Origin: Paramecium tetraurelia
Lineage: Eukaryota; Ciliophora; Oligohymenophorea; Peniculida; Parameciidae
NCBI RefSeq assembly: GCF_000165425.1
Contig: NW_001799499.1
Coordinates: forward strand, 186,001 to 250,000
DNA: 64,000 nt
Direction: 5' to 3'
Below the pieces are notes generated by a model. The model did not search any database, was not told the origin of the DNA, and was given only the letters and a program-made list of their open reading frames with translations. Within the stretch, counting starts at the first letter, position 1. Each line of letters begins with the position of its first letter. Of this stretch, positions 50,767 to 62,131 are shown piece by piece. A program made the position numbers and the translations under genes.

Positions 50767-52660
50767 TCACTATTATCTAGAAAGCGATTTCACTTGTATT
50801 GCCTATATTAGATCAAGAGTGCCTTTGTATTACCTACTAGGAATATTATAAATAGTAGGTAATTGGGCACTTAATGGTTCATCAATGATTTGACTCTGAA
50901 AAGAATTCATTCGAGAACTAAGTTTGATTAACAATTTTACACTTTTCTTTTCATCTAATATGACGGGATCTTCTTGTAACTATAGGTCTATTCATTCTTA
51001 AAGAAAAGAGTAGGTTATTAGATGGGTGTTTCGGATTGTTATTTGGGTTTACTTTTGACCATTAAAGGAGTTGAATCTCTTCTGGATGTGACCTTTAATC
51101 TTGGATTTCTCACTACTATAATATCCTATTCAGCATCGGAATCAGACCCAGACTCTTTGTCTTCAATCCCCTCTTTTTTGATTAACTTAATGGCTTGATT
51201 GATTTCTTATGCGTCAAATAGACGAGGATCAGTTTGATATTCATCATATTGAAATAGAGCATTAAGGATATTTTAGGCTAATAGATGGAACTCTTCCTTT
51301 TCGAAAGGTCTTTTTGATGCTCCATACAAAGAAGTTTCAATGGTCATTGAATTAGCAATTGAAAACTTCTTCCACATGGCAACTCTAGCTGTACTCATTC
51401 TATCTGGTGTCACATTAAATGAGCAATTCTAAATATGGTTTACATCTCAATTACAAAATAATTGAAGAGATCAGATCCTTATTGTAATAGTCTGCTGAAT
51501 TGTTTAACTCTCATATAATCTGAAATATGTTTAATTGGAGTGGAACAACCATATAGGAACTAGTTCAATTTCTTGGAATGTCCATGCAAATCAAGAAGAA
51601 AGGCTACTTTGTACTTTTTGATATGTTTAACTACATTGTAAATTTCTGGCTCAGTATTCTAATTAGGCATATCCCACTTTCTAAGAATAAATGTATAACT
51701 GTGTTTTACCTATTTAAATCTACCCCATTAAAATTGCACCTTGAGTTACCCAAAAATACACCATCTGGGTTAAGCATCGGAAATATTATGAATCTATACT
51801 TATTCTGGACTTAATGGCCAGAATCTAAGAATTTAATCATCTCTTCGCAGATGTGTGAACCTACTGACTCACTTGGGTGTTGACGTGCCAAAATGATCAC
51901 AACTTCAGAAGCTAATTATTTCAATATAAAAGTATACTTTACTTTTATGTTTAGTTTTGAGTTTAAATATTGGCAATCCCAAAGTAGTGCTACATAACAC
52001 CTTATGTTTCAAAGTCGAATTGTAAACTAAATGGTATAGGTTGCTGACTGTGTAAGGCAAGGTCAACGCAAAGTACACGATGCTTTTATTTTGAGTGAAA
52101 TTATAATTAAATTGTAAGGTATGCAATGGAAAATTTTACTGCAGGTTTGCAATAGAAGAATCTTAAGAATGGTAGAAGGGATGATTGATGTTTGTTCGGT
52201 AATAAAATAACTCTTTAGTAGTTTCACTATTCCATTTATTATTATCATATACTCGAATGTGGTTGTACTCTTTTAATAGGGATTTACCTCTTCGGTTATT
52301 GAGAATACGAAAAGTCAATTGTTAAGGCTATTTGACCAAAATGCCAAAATAAAACCATTGTGTACATCCATTTGTATTAGTGTCTCCATTCAATAAAATA
52401 TTCAATTCATTGCCTTCTTGTTGAACAGCCATGATGTTCGAATTCTCAAAGGATCCATAAACAATAATTTCCGATGATTCATAGAATGGTTAGGGTTCAT
52501 GTTTGAAATTGCGCTGTCTATATTATTCAATTAACTCCTTTTTACTATCATTATTTATTGTTGGTTGTTTGAGTTTCTTTTCAAATAGTTAAGTAAAGTC
52601 TAAATATTGGTTGCCGAGATCTTTATTTGTCTTCAGCAATTTTTTCATTTATACATTCAT
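50767..52660 (-). CDS. Cytosolic carboxypeptidase (AGBL/CCP, M14D), tubulin deglutamylase-like
   Basis: About 610 residues. Seen: N-terminal CCP domain with NGCTQWFYFGILVKQPQ and LRILNNRRGKSLL-like text; linker FALTLPYTVSNLYHLVYN (the SYTYSDL region); first zinc motif ILARQHPSESVGSHICEEM (HxxE); substrate-binding FPMLNPDGVFLGNSRCNFNG-VDLNR; second zinc ligand FLLDLHGHSKKLN. Introns (GTAAAACACAG... after DLNR near 51725, and others) split the gene; not all joins are fixed. The C-terminal ~150 residues are S/P/Q-rich, ending AIQVKSLSRQQ. CCPs trim polyglutamate side chains and C-terminal Glu/Tyr from tubulin, important for cilia. Glu270-equivalent was not checked. Start ATG 52660 with MNVQMKKLLKTN. 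Confidence 0.9.
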
Positions 52661-52889
52661 TATAATATTTAATAAATACTTAATTATAGTATAAAGATAC
52701 AAATGCATATAATGGATTCGATTTAATATTTCAAAACCCATAAGAAATAGTGGAATTCTGAGAATGAGTGAAAACAATAATTTGAATTTAAATAAAGAAT
52801 TAGACTAGTATTTACCATTGAACCTTTCGATTCGATTTTAAATAATACCAAACTAAATAAATTGTATCTGTCTTATTCTCTAAATAAAT

Positions 52890-53818
52890 TCATGCATTCT
52901 ATTCAGGATTTATTAATTGCTTAGTCTCCTCTTTAGCTTCCTAAGCAAATTCTTCAGATTTCTTTGCAATGACCTCACCTTTTGACTTGATGTGAAATAT
53001 AGCCAAAGGACAGAACCACAACAAATCTGCATCAATTTGAGCGGCTCCCAAAAATAATGCATTTTTCCCTTCTCTCAGATAGTCAAGACTTCCATCAAAT
53101 CTCTAAACTTCAAGCAAGAGATAGAGGAAGTACAATACTCCTACAATTGGTTACCAAATCATTGGCCAAAAACCTGCTTATGTAAGTAATGCCTAATGAT
53201 CATAAACGAAAGATTACCAAGAAGAAACCCAAAAATATTCCAAGACCGGCTAATTAGAAAAAGTTCCCTTTGATTGTAAAATCGACTCCATTCAAACCTG
53301 CATCTCTATTTCTCACCAATGCTAACACGTACAAATAACCAAACACACAAAGGAAATAAAACACTTCAAATTTATTTAATGGGTAATTTACTCCATAGAA
53401 TACCATGAATGAAAACTTTCCAATGAAGTGAATACCAAAAAATAAGAAGTTCCAAGGTTTCTATATTTTGTTAATCGAATCTATGTACCTTTTTGAAAAA
53501 TGGACTGCCGAACTATAAAAATGCCAAGAAAACTGCATATATTATGAAGTTTAGTAGGTTGAACACGGGTATTAGACTGATCAACCATTGAACTGGACCC
53601 AATGAATTCACAAGTGCTGTGCTTCCAGAAGCAAGAGCACAAATCAAGACTTAAACAATAATTGCATTGTTGATTGGAGAACCAGTTATTTTGTAGTATT
53701 TCTCGATTTCATTTATTCCCTTCTCTCCCACTTCTTATATTTCATTTAATTTGTCTTCCAATCTCACTTCTGCGACTGGATTTTCTGTTGCTGGAACATC
53801 TTATTCTCGGTTTTCCAT
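52890..53818 (-). CDS. Multi-pass membrane protein, unrecognised
   Basis: Predicted 291 residues with introns of 28 nt (near 53478) and 25 nt (near 53203); length divides by three. Acidic cytosolic N-terminus (~45 residues), then hydrophobic segments AIIVQVLICALASGSTALVN, LISLIPVFNLLNFIIYAVFL, FLFFGIHFIGKFSFMVFYG, VFYFLCVFGYLYVLALV, LAGLGIFLGFFLALL and PIVGVLYFLYLLLEVQ. The last part, YLREGKNALFLGAAQIDADL, leads to a charged helical tail ending INPEQNA. Hydrophobic layout resembles small polytopic ER/Golgi proteins, but no signature allows a family name. Confidence 0.78.
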
Positions 53819-53989
53819 TTTTTATTTAATTGAGTATAAAAACGAATACGGAATAGAATTAAGCAGGATTTAATTTGGAATAGTTGGGAAAGTGATTAAA
53901 TGGAACAATATAATAATATAGTAAGGCAGATTCGTATGGCATCATATTATTGAGGTTTTTATTTAAATATTTTTAAAAAATACATATTT

Positions 53990-55197
53990 ATGAAAGGAGC
54001 AAAACAATAGAAGAAATAGTCAATTTGGGATTAGGTTAAAAACGAAGAGAAGGATTTCTATTTTAACTACCTATCTAAGAAATCTAGAAATCTACAGAAG
54101 AAATTAAAGGACATAGCTGATTTGGAAGAATTATCAAAGACCAAAGAATTGAAGGCAGAACAAGTTCAAAAGATTCAAAGCAAAGAGGAAAACAATGAAA
54201 AATTAAAGGAATTAGAAGCCCAACTATCCAATTGGCTATAAGCAAAGAGGGAAGCAGAACAAAGTGGAACACTGCTTACTTAAGAAACATTCATTCTCAT
54301 TTTAGAGCATTTATCTGAAAACCAAGACACACTTGCCCTTCTCTCTCAAGACCATAATTCACTTTATGAACTTGCTAAACTACTTTAAAATAAAGTGAAT
54401 GGGTAATTGAGAAAGAAAGATCAACCATGGAAGGCTTTGAATGTAAATATATAAAATTTAAATTTAGTTGAAACATTAAGTGCAACCAGTCCCACAATCA
54501 CAAGAAGTTCAAGAAGTCCAACAATTAAAATAAGAATCACCTCACTCCCAACCTATTGTTGAAACATAGAAGGAGTAGCCCTAATAGCATGAACAATATG
54601 TACTAATTAAATCTAGTCCAAAAAAATCATTCCAAGAAGAAACTAAACCTCAAGTACATCAACCATTAGATTAATAACATCATTAACATTCAGAAGAAAA
54701 CTAATAGTAAGAAAATACTAACTTAGAATAAAATACCAATCAACCCTAGTAATAAACTTAAGAACCACCTTAGGTTGACAATCAAGAGAATTAAGAGAAG
54801 ACTCATTAACAAAGAGATGGACATAGATAACATCATCAAAATGATAATCATAGAAAAGGTTATAAAAAGAATTACCATAATGATAACAATTATGAGAGAA
54901 AAAATAATGGAGATGATTATAAACAGAGACCCTACAGAGGAAATAGATAATATCATAATAGGGACAGATAATAAAAGGAAGAGTGGTAAGAAAAGAAGCA
55001 AGGCGCTGAATAATAATAGGATAACGACCATTAAAGCTAACATAGTTCAGACGAAGAATATATTACCATTGAAAAAAGGTGAATAATTTTTGTATGCTTT
55101 TAGATAAAAAAAGCCATAACAGAAATCTTAGAGAGGTGGAAATAGAAATAGATAATAAAGATAAGGAGACGCTCAATAGAATGTTAATGTCGAATGA
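53990..55197 (+). CDS. Coiled-coil protein with H/N/Q/R-rich RNA-binding-like tail
   Basis: Predicted 385 residues with two 25-nt introns (near 54443 and 55079); length divides by three. Residues 1-150: charged helices (WDQVKNEEKDFYFNYLSKKS, ELSKTKELKAEQVQKIQ, FILILEHLSENQDTLALLS). The rest is low complexity: a Q/P/E-rich part, then HRKGYKKNYHNDNNYERKNN and YKQRPYRGNRQYHNRDR, then KSQRGGNRNRQQRQ, an RG/RGG-like patch. Such tails typically bind RNA or ribosomes (inference). A standard-code scan shows only a fragment on each strand. The stop is 35 bp from the convergent coiled-coil gene. Confidence 0.76.
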
Positions 55198-55232
55198 TGA
55201 GATTATATAATAATATATACAATAAAATAGAA

Positions 55233-56805
55233 TCATAACTAAGACATCAATTCTTCTCTTTATTATTATATCTATTTTATCATTTTAGAGTATTCTATAC
55301 AAATTGTATCAACCATTTTTGAAATCGTCTATTGATGGTAATTCAAATATTTCAATGGATCCTCATCCTATTACCAACTTTATTTGTTAATAATTTCATT
55401 AGCTTTACAACAATATGAGTTCAAATACTAAGTTTACTCGTTTAAAACTTCTTTTATTTATGACTTAAAGGCTGTAGATTACATCAGTTGCTAGAATATT
55501 ATCTATGTAATTTAGACTAGTTTCTATTGTTACTTCATTTAGGTCGATTCAAATTAAAATAACTTAGAGTTTAGAAAGACGTAATCAATCTTCTATGTCA
55601 ATTCTAGCTATTATTTTAGTTCCTATACTTCTTTCCTTGTTTAATCCAAAGCTTTTTGCTGAGATTCCTTTAGTTAATTTAACTAAATTAATTCATTCTC
55701 TAATTCATCTTTTTTGGTTTTTAATTTATGTATTTATTGATTTGCACTTAAGTTTTAGTTTGTCTGAATTATTTCTAATTAAAGTTTTTATTGCTCGATA
55801 AGTTCTTTCTGGTTTTTTACACATTCAACAATCTATGATTTAATTTAATCAACATCTCCTTAATTTATATTGAATTATTTCATTAAAGTTAAAATAAATG
55901 AATCTAAATTTTCATCCTCTTTTAATTAAGGAGATTCTTATTTTTAGTCATCCAATACCGAATTACTATTGTCCATAAATGAAATTTCCTCTATGAATTT
56001 ATATCTTTAATTAAAAACCTTACAGAATTCTGAAATTTATTCTTCTTCTTCTAAGAAGAATGGGTTTTTAGAAAACATTTATTCAACTATGCTTTTCAAA
56101 TCTTGAAGTTCTTTTCTTAATTGATTATATTTTTCACGATAGTTTTTCTTAAATTTTATAAGCTTGTTTTTCTTGATCTCTTAAAGTTATTAATATCTTT
56201 TAATTATATCAAAAGATTAATTTAATTATGAGTTTGTAGTTTGATCCAAATTCTTCTGATTCTTACAAGCATTGAATTCCTTTTCCAATTAGATATTTAA
56301 TTATGAAAGTTCATCGTCTTTACCTTTTGTAAATATTTAAAATTAATACTTCGATAAACTTTTTCAATTTCAAATAACTATTGTTTAATTTCACTATATG
56401 TTTCATTGCATAAACTTAAATCAATTGTACACAATGATAACTGAGATTAATTTTGTAATCTCTCCTATGCTTGAATTATTAAATTATTCAATAAATGCAT
56501 ATTTATTTGAAATTCATCCTTCTTTTAGAATGTGCCATCTTCGTTTTCAGAATCTATCCATTTATTAAATTAATACTGTATTTTTCGTCTGTTGGCTATC
56601 TATTTTTTTTAAGCTAGCAGGTAAAATGAGGCGATTCTTAACAATTATTGATTTCATTTTCAAGTTAAGAATGATCTTACTTTGGAGGTGTTTGAAATTC
56701 ATTGAATCTCTAATTTTCAGCTAATTCTTATGATTCAACTCTCTACTCTACTTAATTTTCAATTTCCATTTAAACATTCTCATCAAAAGAAGAATTTTAT
56801 TACAT
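55233..56805 (-). CDS. Coiled-coil protein, unrecognised (1)
   Basis: Predicted 507 residues after removing 23-nt (near 56563) and 26-nt (AAAG acceptor, near 56325) introns; length divides by three. N-terminal ~100 residues acidic and Q/N-rich; then LCTIDLSLCNETYSEIKQQL, long coiled coils (KKNKLIKFKKNYREKYNQLR, KTKKDELENELIQLNQLKES, ALDQTRKEVQELKQQLELTQ) and a C-terminal helical part (YLNYHQQTISKMVDTICIE). An opposite-strand open frame rich in Ile/Leu (55595-55801) is its antisense shadow. A cytoskeletal role is likely by composition only. Confidence 0.78.
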
Positions 56806-56864
56806 TATTTATTTATTACTACTGGCAATGCAATATAAAAATAAATTCAAAAATAAAAAGTATA

Positions 56865-58960
56865 TCATTACGCTTTAATTCTTCTCTCTTATATTTCCTT
56901 TAATAGCCTTTTGAATTGTTATAACGTCTCCTCATAAATATCCTTCAATTAATCATAATAATCTTTATAAAATCTTTCTATCTCTTTGGATTCCATTAAT
57001 TTTTAATTTTCTTTTTTTTGGCATGTCAAATTAAACTAATTCAATTTCTCCATTGTTAAATCAATTTATGTTCTGTTAGAATTTTCAGAAATAATGTATT
57101 ATCTAAATATTTTAAGTCCTAAGAAGTTAAAAAGAATAGATTATTATTATAAAGTGTAACACCCTTCCAATTACAATTTCATTATATTTTTATACTCCTC
57201 CATTAATTATTTTCTTATTTCATTTTATTTTCCTTAAACAAAATCGTTTAATGTTTGAATTTGTTCTTTCAAAAAAGTAATTTGATTTGCTTTTTTGCTG
57301 ATTTCAATAGACAATTCATAATTTTTTTTTTCCTAATCTGATACTTTTTGTAATGTATCATTTAGAATACCCTAGAGATTATTTTATCTAATATTTTCTT
57401 CCAATTATTTTTTTTCCACTTATAAACTTTTAATTCTCATTTCATACTTTTTTATTTCTTAATCCTAATTTTCAATTTGAGTCTCATAATCTTTCATAAC
57501 TGCTTTCTTAATTTGAGTCACTTATTAGTTTAGTTCTTCCATCATCTGCAATTTTTCAAATGCTTCATTGCCATTTTAACAAACCGCTCTTTAGTTTTAT
57601 TCAAATTTCTTTAATAAAGAATAAACATTTGAATCATTAAACTATCCTAATTAAGCCTCATTGGCTTGTTCTTGAAATCTATTTTATAACTCTTAATTAT
57701 TCTGTCTCTCCACATCCAATTCTTTTTTGATATTAATTAAAGATTTCTTCAAATCCTCATTCTCCTTATGTTTGATAGATAAATTATCAGACAAATCCTT
57801 TATTTTTGTTATATTCGATTAATTTTGCTTAAATATACTTTATAGTTTTTCTTTAAACTTTTCTAACTCTTTTTCCACTTCTAATCTTAATTTTTGATTC
57901 TCATTAATCAAACCCTATTTTAGACTTTCAAACTGAGTTCTTAATTGTAGTAAAGTTTCTTTGTAATTGGAAAACATCAAATAATAAATATTATGGTTAG
58001 CTTAAGATTCAATTTATCTATTTTAATGAATAGTTATTTCTTAACTTTATGGTTCGTAATTTTAAATTTAAGGCTAACTTCTAACTTGATTGGAGATTTA
58101 AATTTTGAATTGTTGCATTAACAACTTTACATCGTTTTGAATGAATTTCTATGATGCTTCCTTATAAATTATAAATTCCCTTTATAAATTTAAATATTCT
58201 TATGAGAGTTTAAGTTAATTCTATTTCAACCGCATAAATGATTCTTTCGCTCTTAATTCATATGAGGAATTAATAAAATGGCATGATGATCCAAATTCTT
58301 CATCTCCATTTTCTTAATTAAAATCTTCTTATTAGTTTGCCTTTGATTATTCAAGAGTTTCATTGTAAGCATTGGTATTTTAGTAGATTTTCTATTAATT
58401 ATCTCTATGGCCAACTAAATAATCTAAATTATTACACTTAATTTCATGATTGTTCGTATTTGAAATTAATTTGGTATCGGAGGGATTATTGATGAATTTA
58501 TTTTAGCTTTTGGTTTTAATATCTGAATCAATTATTTCCTTATCAGAAATATATTTTGGTGGTGAATCAAATGGGTTAACACTCGTTTCTTAAGAATACC
58601 CCTAATTTTTTGCTTTTTCTAATGACTCATCAAGAATGCGCTTTAATTCCTAAAAGTCCTAGATTTAATCCTTGTTCTAAAATTTTAAGTCAATTATTAT
58701 ACTTTGATTGTTACTATTTGAGTGCATAACCTTTAAGCAATTTATAATTAGTCAAGCAACCATTTGATCAAATCCTCTTTTTCCCTGTACAATTGGTTCA
58801 ATTCAGGGAAATCCCTCTTTTACGTTGTGTCTTAGAAATCATTCTATTCAGAGATTGGCGAACATTCCGGTTTTTATGGCTTATCTAAAGCTCAATAATA
58901 TTTAATACCTTTTTATTAATTCATAATTTAATTATTTTTTTTTTTAGGAGATTTAACCAT
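56865..58960 (-). CDS. Coiled-coil protein, unrecognised (2)
   Basis: Predicted 681 residues with introns of 24 nt (near 58890) and 26 nt (near 58690); length divides by three. N-terminus MVKSPKKKNNQIM is basic; FPELNQLYREKEDLIKWLLDQ begins the first helix; a polar part with VNPFDSPPKYISD follows; then from about residue 240 to the end almost uninterrupted coiled coil (KQGLINENQKLRLEVEKELE, QLEENIRQNNLQ, KANQITFLKEQIQTLNDF). No motor or enzymatic motif. Same strand as, and 59 bp upstream of, the previous coiled-coil gene; the pair could be diverged tandem relatives or simply both structural. Confidence 0.8.
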
Positions 58961-59113
58961 TTTGAGTATGATATATAAGTAATATATAGATAGACTAACA
59001 GATACAATAATAAAATTTGCAAATAAATTTATTTATCTACTATTATTATAATTCATTTTAAACCAACCAAAAAAGTATAGCTTATTCCATTTATTGTAAC
59101 TAACTTAGAAAGA

Positions 59114-59874
59114 ATGGTCTAACAAGATATGGTAACTTTATGTCATTCAATAGAAATGAAATTGTTATTGACTTTATTTGATCTCATTAAATAATTGGTA
59201 AGCATAATAAATATTATTAGTAAATCTTAGTACATTATAAAATTAATTTTTGAATATCTATTATATTATAGTTTATATATTAACAGTTCATAATTATTTA
59301 TAAATTTACTTTTTAAATACATGTAGTTTTCTTCTAGTAAGGAAAGTTAATATTTGCTAACCTTATATGAAATGTGCAGAAGAAATGTTATAAATTAATC
59401 ATAAAAAGGGGAACTCAAAGGTAACTTTATCCTAGTGATTTAACAGATTTGCTAATTTAGGGTGACAGAAAAACTTAGGAAATTCTGCAGATTTATCAGA
59501 AAAATGAAAATAAATAAGAGTTAGAGAAAGGCATCCTTGATTTATTGGGTAAGCTCTCCAATGACATTATTTAGATCAATCTGATGAGTCTTATTCAGTT
59601 TACAGTATTCCTTCTTAATATAAATCTAGAAGACCAAAGCCAGTGTAAGTGAAATCGCTTGAGAAAAATTGGTAATAAATAAAAATAATGAAGGGCATGC
59701 AAATCTCAAGATTCTCTTAAATAAAAACCAATGATGTAGGAAGAATTGAATAAACTTAGTAAAGTTTTAAAAGAAAGATATTCTTTCAATCATCTCGAAT
59801 TGCAATAATCAAAAAATTAAGGCAAAAGATTATCTGAAAATTTCTATATAGAATCAGTTAACACAGGATTTTGA
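59114..59874 (+). CDS. Small helical protein, exon structure partly unresolved
   Basis: ATG 59114 opens MVQQDMVTLCHSIEMKLLLT; a 23-nt GTAAGC...TTAG intron follows near 59192. Later exons read SKESQYLLTLYEMCRRNVIN, then across a 26-nt CAG-ended intron (near 59420) GDRKTQEILQIYQKNENKQE and ILDLLGKLSNDIIQINLMSL, and a last exon EELNKLSKVLKERYSFNHLE to SVNTGF and TGA. The joins between 59610 and 59700 are not settled. The helical LLGKLSNDI-type text could be an armadillo-like or GAT-like bundle, but no family is certain. The end overlaps the convergent gene by 21 bp. Confidence 0.5.
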
Positions 59875-60180
59875 TTAATCATTAAAAATAATTGTTTTCT
59901 TATCCAAAGAGTCTAGAATATAATTTTTATAATTAAGTATTTGTAACAATGTTTAGTATTTATTCTGCAATTTTTACAATTACTTGGATTGGGTTTTTTC
60001 ATACACTAGTTTTTCTTTTAACAAAGGCTTCGTCCATTGCTTGATTTCCATTTGCTCTTATTTTATTTGTTCATATTATTCTTGAATCTTAAGTAATTAT
60101 TGTTATTTAATTTAGAGCTGAGCTCTAAGATTAGCTATTTCCTCTTATGATCTTTAGCAAGTTTCGCATAATTATTCCAT
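59854..60180 (-). CDS. Small coiled-coil protein (108 residues)
   Basis: Intronless single frame of 108 codons. Starts MEQLCETCQRSQEEIANLRA with a CETC pair, then LLKIQEQYEQIKQEQMEI, WTKPLLKEKLVYEKTQS and LQNKYQTLLQILNYKN, ending SCVN. It is predicted to be one long coiled coil with a short polar end. The final 21 bp lie within the last exon of the convergent upstream gene. Function unknown. Confidence 0.68.
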
Positions 60181-60535
60181 GGGTAAAATTTATTATCAAA
60201 GTATATATCATTTATAAATAAAATTACTCCCTAATCAGTATTTAATAGTTAAAATATTTATTGTCTCTTTTATTATAATTAACAAGTTGAATCGTATATT
60301 GGTATATTTACACTTGAGATCTCACCAAATAATTCTATAATTTATATAAAAATTATTTATTATAATCAGATGTTCCTTAGTCATTTTTAAAGATTACAAT
60401 TTAGTGAAATTACATCAATTAAATTCTAAACTTATTAACAATTTATCAATTCAACGTATTAAATAATTTCTTTTTTGAGTACGGAGAATAAATTTATGCT
60501 TTAAATTTTCATAATATTGTAATAAATTATTTATA
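60181..60535. other. Divergent intergenic region, no gene seen
   Basis: 355 bases of A/T-rich sequence between the small coiled-coil gene and the first RING protein. No coding frame or repeat was recognised. Confidence 0.5.
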
Positions 60536-62062
60536 ATGATAGAACTGACGCTTATCATAATATATTTGCTTTAATAATTGAGCTGCTAAATGATCTTACT
60601 AAATGAGACCAATTTATCTTAAAAAGACATTTACTAGTTTGATAATTTTATACCATAAGGATTTTATTTAAAAATAGGAGAAGTAATTCTTTTCAGTTTA
60701 TCATCCTTGGATAATAGTGAAAATTAACCCATTATGGAGTTATGTACCGATTAATATAAAGCCAAGTTAATTTATTTTTTATTTTAGCTGTGTGATTGAT
60801 CACAATGCTATTGATTTTAAATTGAAGGTCTAAAATGTTAGGATTGTTAATTAAGCAAACATCTCGAATTCATATAAAACATAATATAATGCTATTCCTT
60901 TTAGCTCTAATGTTTATTTAGATATAAGATCCAATAATTCTTTTAATCTTATGGCTCAAATTACTAAATATTAAAATTGCCCTTAGTATAAATTTGTAAT
61001 AAGCCAAGCGATTGTAAAAATGGAGGAATTTGTAGCCAAGGCATATGTATTTGCCCTCAAAATTACTTTTCTCATGATTGTTCTATTATGGGCAAATCAA
61101 TACTAGAAACTTCAACACTGATAAGCTCTCAATTTTATTTTTTTGATATATATGAATGGATGGAAAAAGAGGAAAAGTTTACTCAATATTACTTCGCCAG
61201 ATTAGAGGAGCAAGCTGTAATTATTGTAGATTGCTATGCTAACAACCCATATTTGTTACAGAATACTACAGAGAGACAATTATCAATAATTAACATAACA
61301 GTGGATGAAATGTATAATTGTTTAAATTATGTGAATGAATTAGAATAAAATTCTTAATAATAATTTGCCAAAATAATAATCAAACTGAAACAACCCTTTA
61401 TTGTTTAATTTAAAGGTTCTGAAAGTCCAGTGGATCCCTTTGTTATAGGAATAGTAATAGGGAGTATTTCTCTTTTTATAATGATTGTCGTTATATACTG
61501 TATTTACAGATGTAAGAGAGATGATATATTATAAAAAAAGAAAAAAGAAGAACAGGAAAGATTGGAGAAGGAAAAGAAATTAATGGAAGAAAAAGAAAAT
61601 CAAATGATGCCTGAATTCTCTTATGCTGAAATCCTCTAAAAATTTCCTGGCTTAAAAAATGAACAAGAGTGTGAAATTTGTTTAAATGTATTCAAAGTCT
61701 AAGAAAGAGTGAAGGTTACTTATTGCACTCATATATTTCATGCTGATTGTTTAAAGTAATGGTTAAATAAGCATTAAGTAATAATTTAATGATCCTAGAC
61801 TTGTCCTATGTGCAGAGAAAACCTAAATGTTAGTTTATTAGTATAAAGTCATCTCTTGTCCTCTAGTGATCATTAAGGTCAGCATATCTCTGAGAATCAG
61901 TAGGCTCAATTCTTTTTATTAACTCCAAAATCTTAACACAATACAAGATTGTACGGAGACGAACATTAAATTGTAGTTTAACAATTTTCAGAATAAGTTA
62001 ATATCCCTCAAAATAATAATGAGGAGGAGGACTAAAACAAACAAAATTAATTGACAAAATGA
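60536..62062 (+). CDS. Secreted-ectodomain transmembrane RING-H2 protein with EGF-like module (1)
   Basis: About 485 residues. Signal peptide MIELTLIIIYLLQQLSC; luminal/extracellular part with repeated N-x-S/T sites; EGF-like CNKPSDCKNGGICSQGICIC then PQNYFSHDC; second ectodomain block EWMEKEEKFTQYYFARL; TM helix PFVIGIVIGSISLFIMIVVI; cytosolic basic linker; RING-H2 CEICLNVFKVQERVKVTYCT-HIFHADCLKQWL, then TCPMCREN after a 21-nt intron near 61768; Q-rich tail. A 22-nt intron near 60762 joins the N-terminal exons. The join just before the EGF motif (near 60985) needs a one-base shift I cannot explain by an intron. By architecture it resembles goliath/RNF13-type membrane E3 ubiquitin ligases, with EGF in place of a PA domain. 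Confidence 0.87.
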
Positions 62063-62131
62063 GAAAACAATTTATTGATTGGTATAATTCAATATCATTT
62101 TTGTCAAAAAATTTAGGTAATAAATATAATT

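Noticed and set aside
54723-55043. Hydrophobic minus-strand ORF and basic plus-strand ORF
   Set aside because: Both are out-of-frame shadows of the H/N/Q-rich gene 53990-55197.
55595-55801. Hydrophobic plus-strand ORF
   Set aside because: Shadow of the minus-strand coiled-coil gene, which has better composition and frame-restoring introns.
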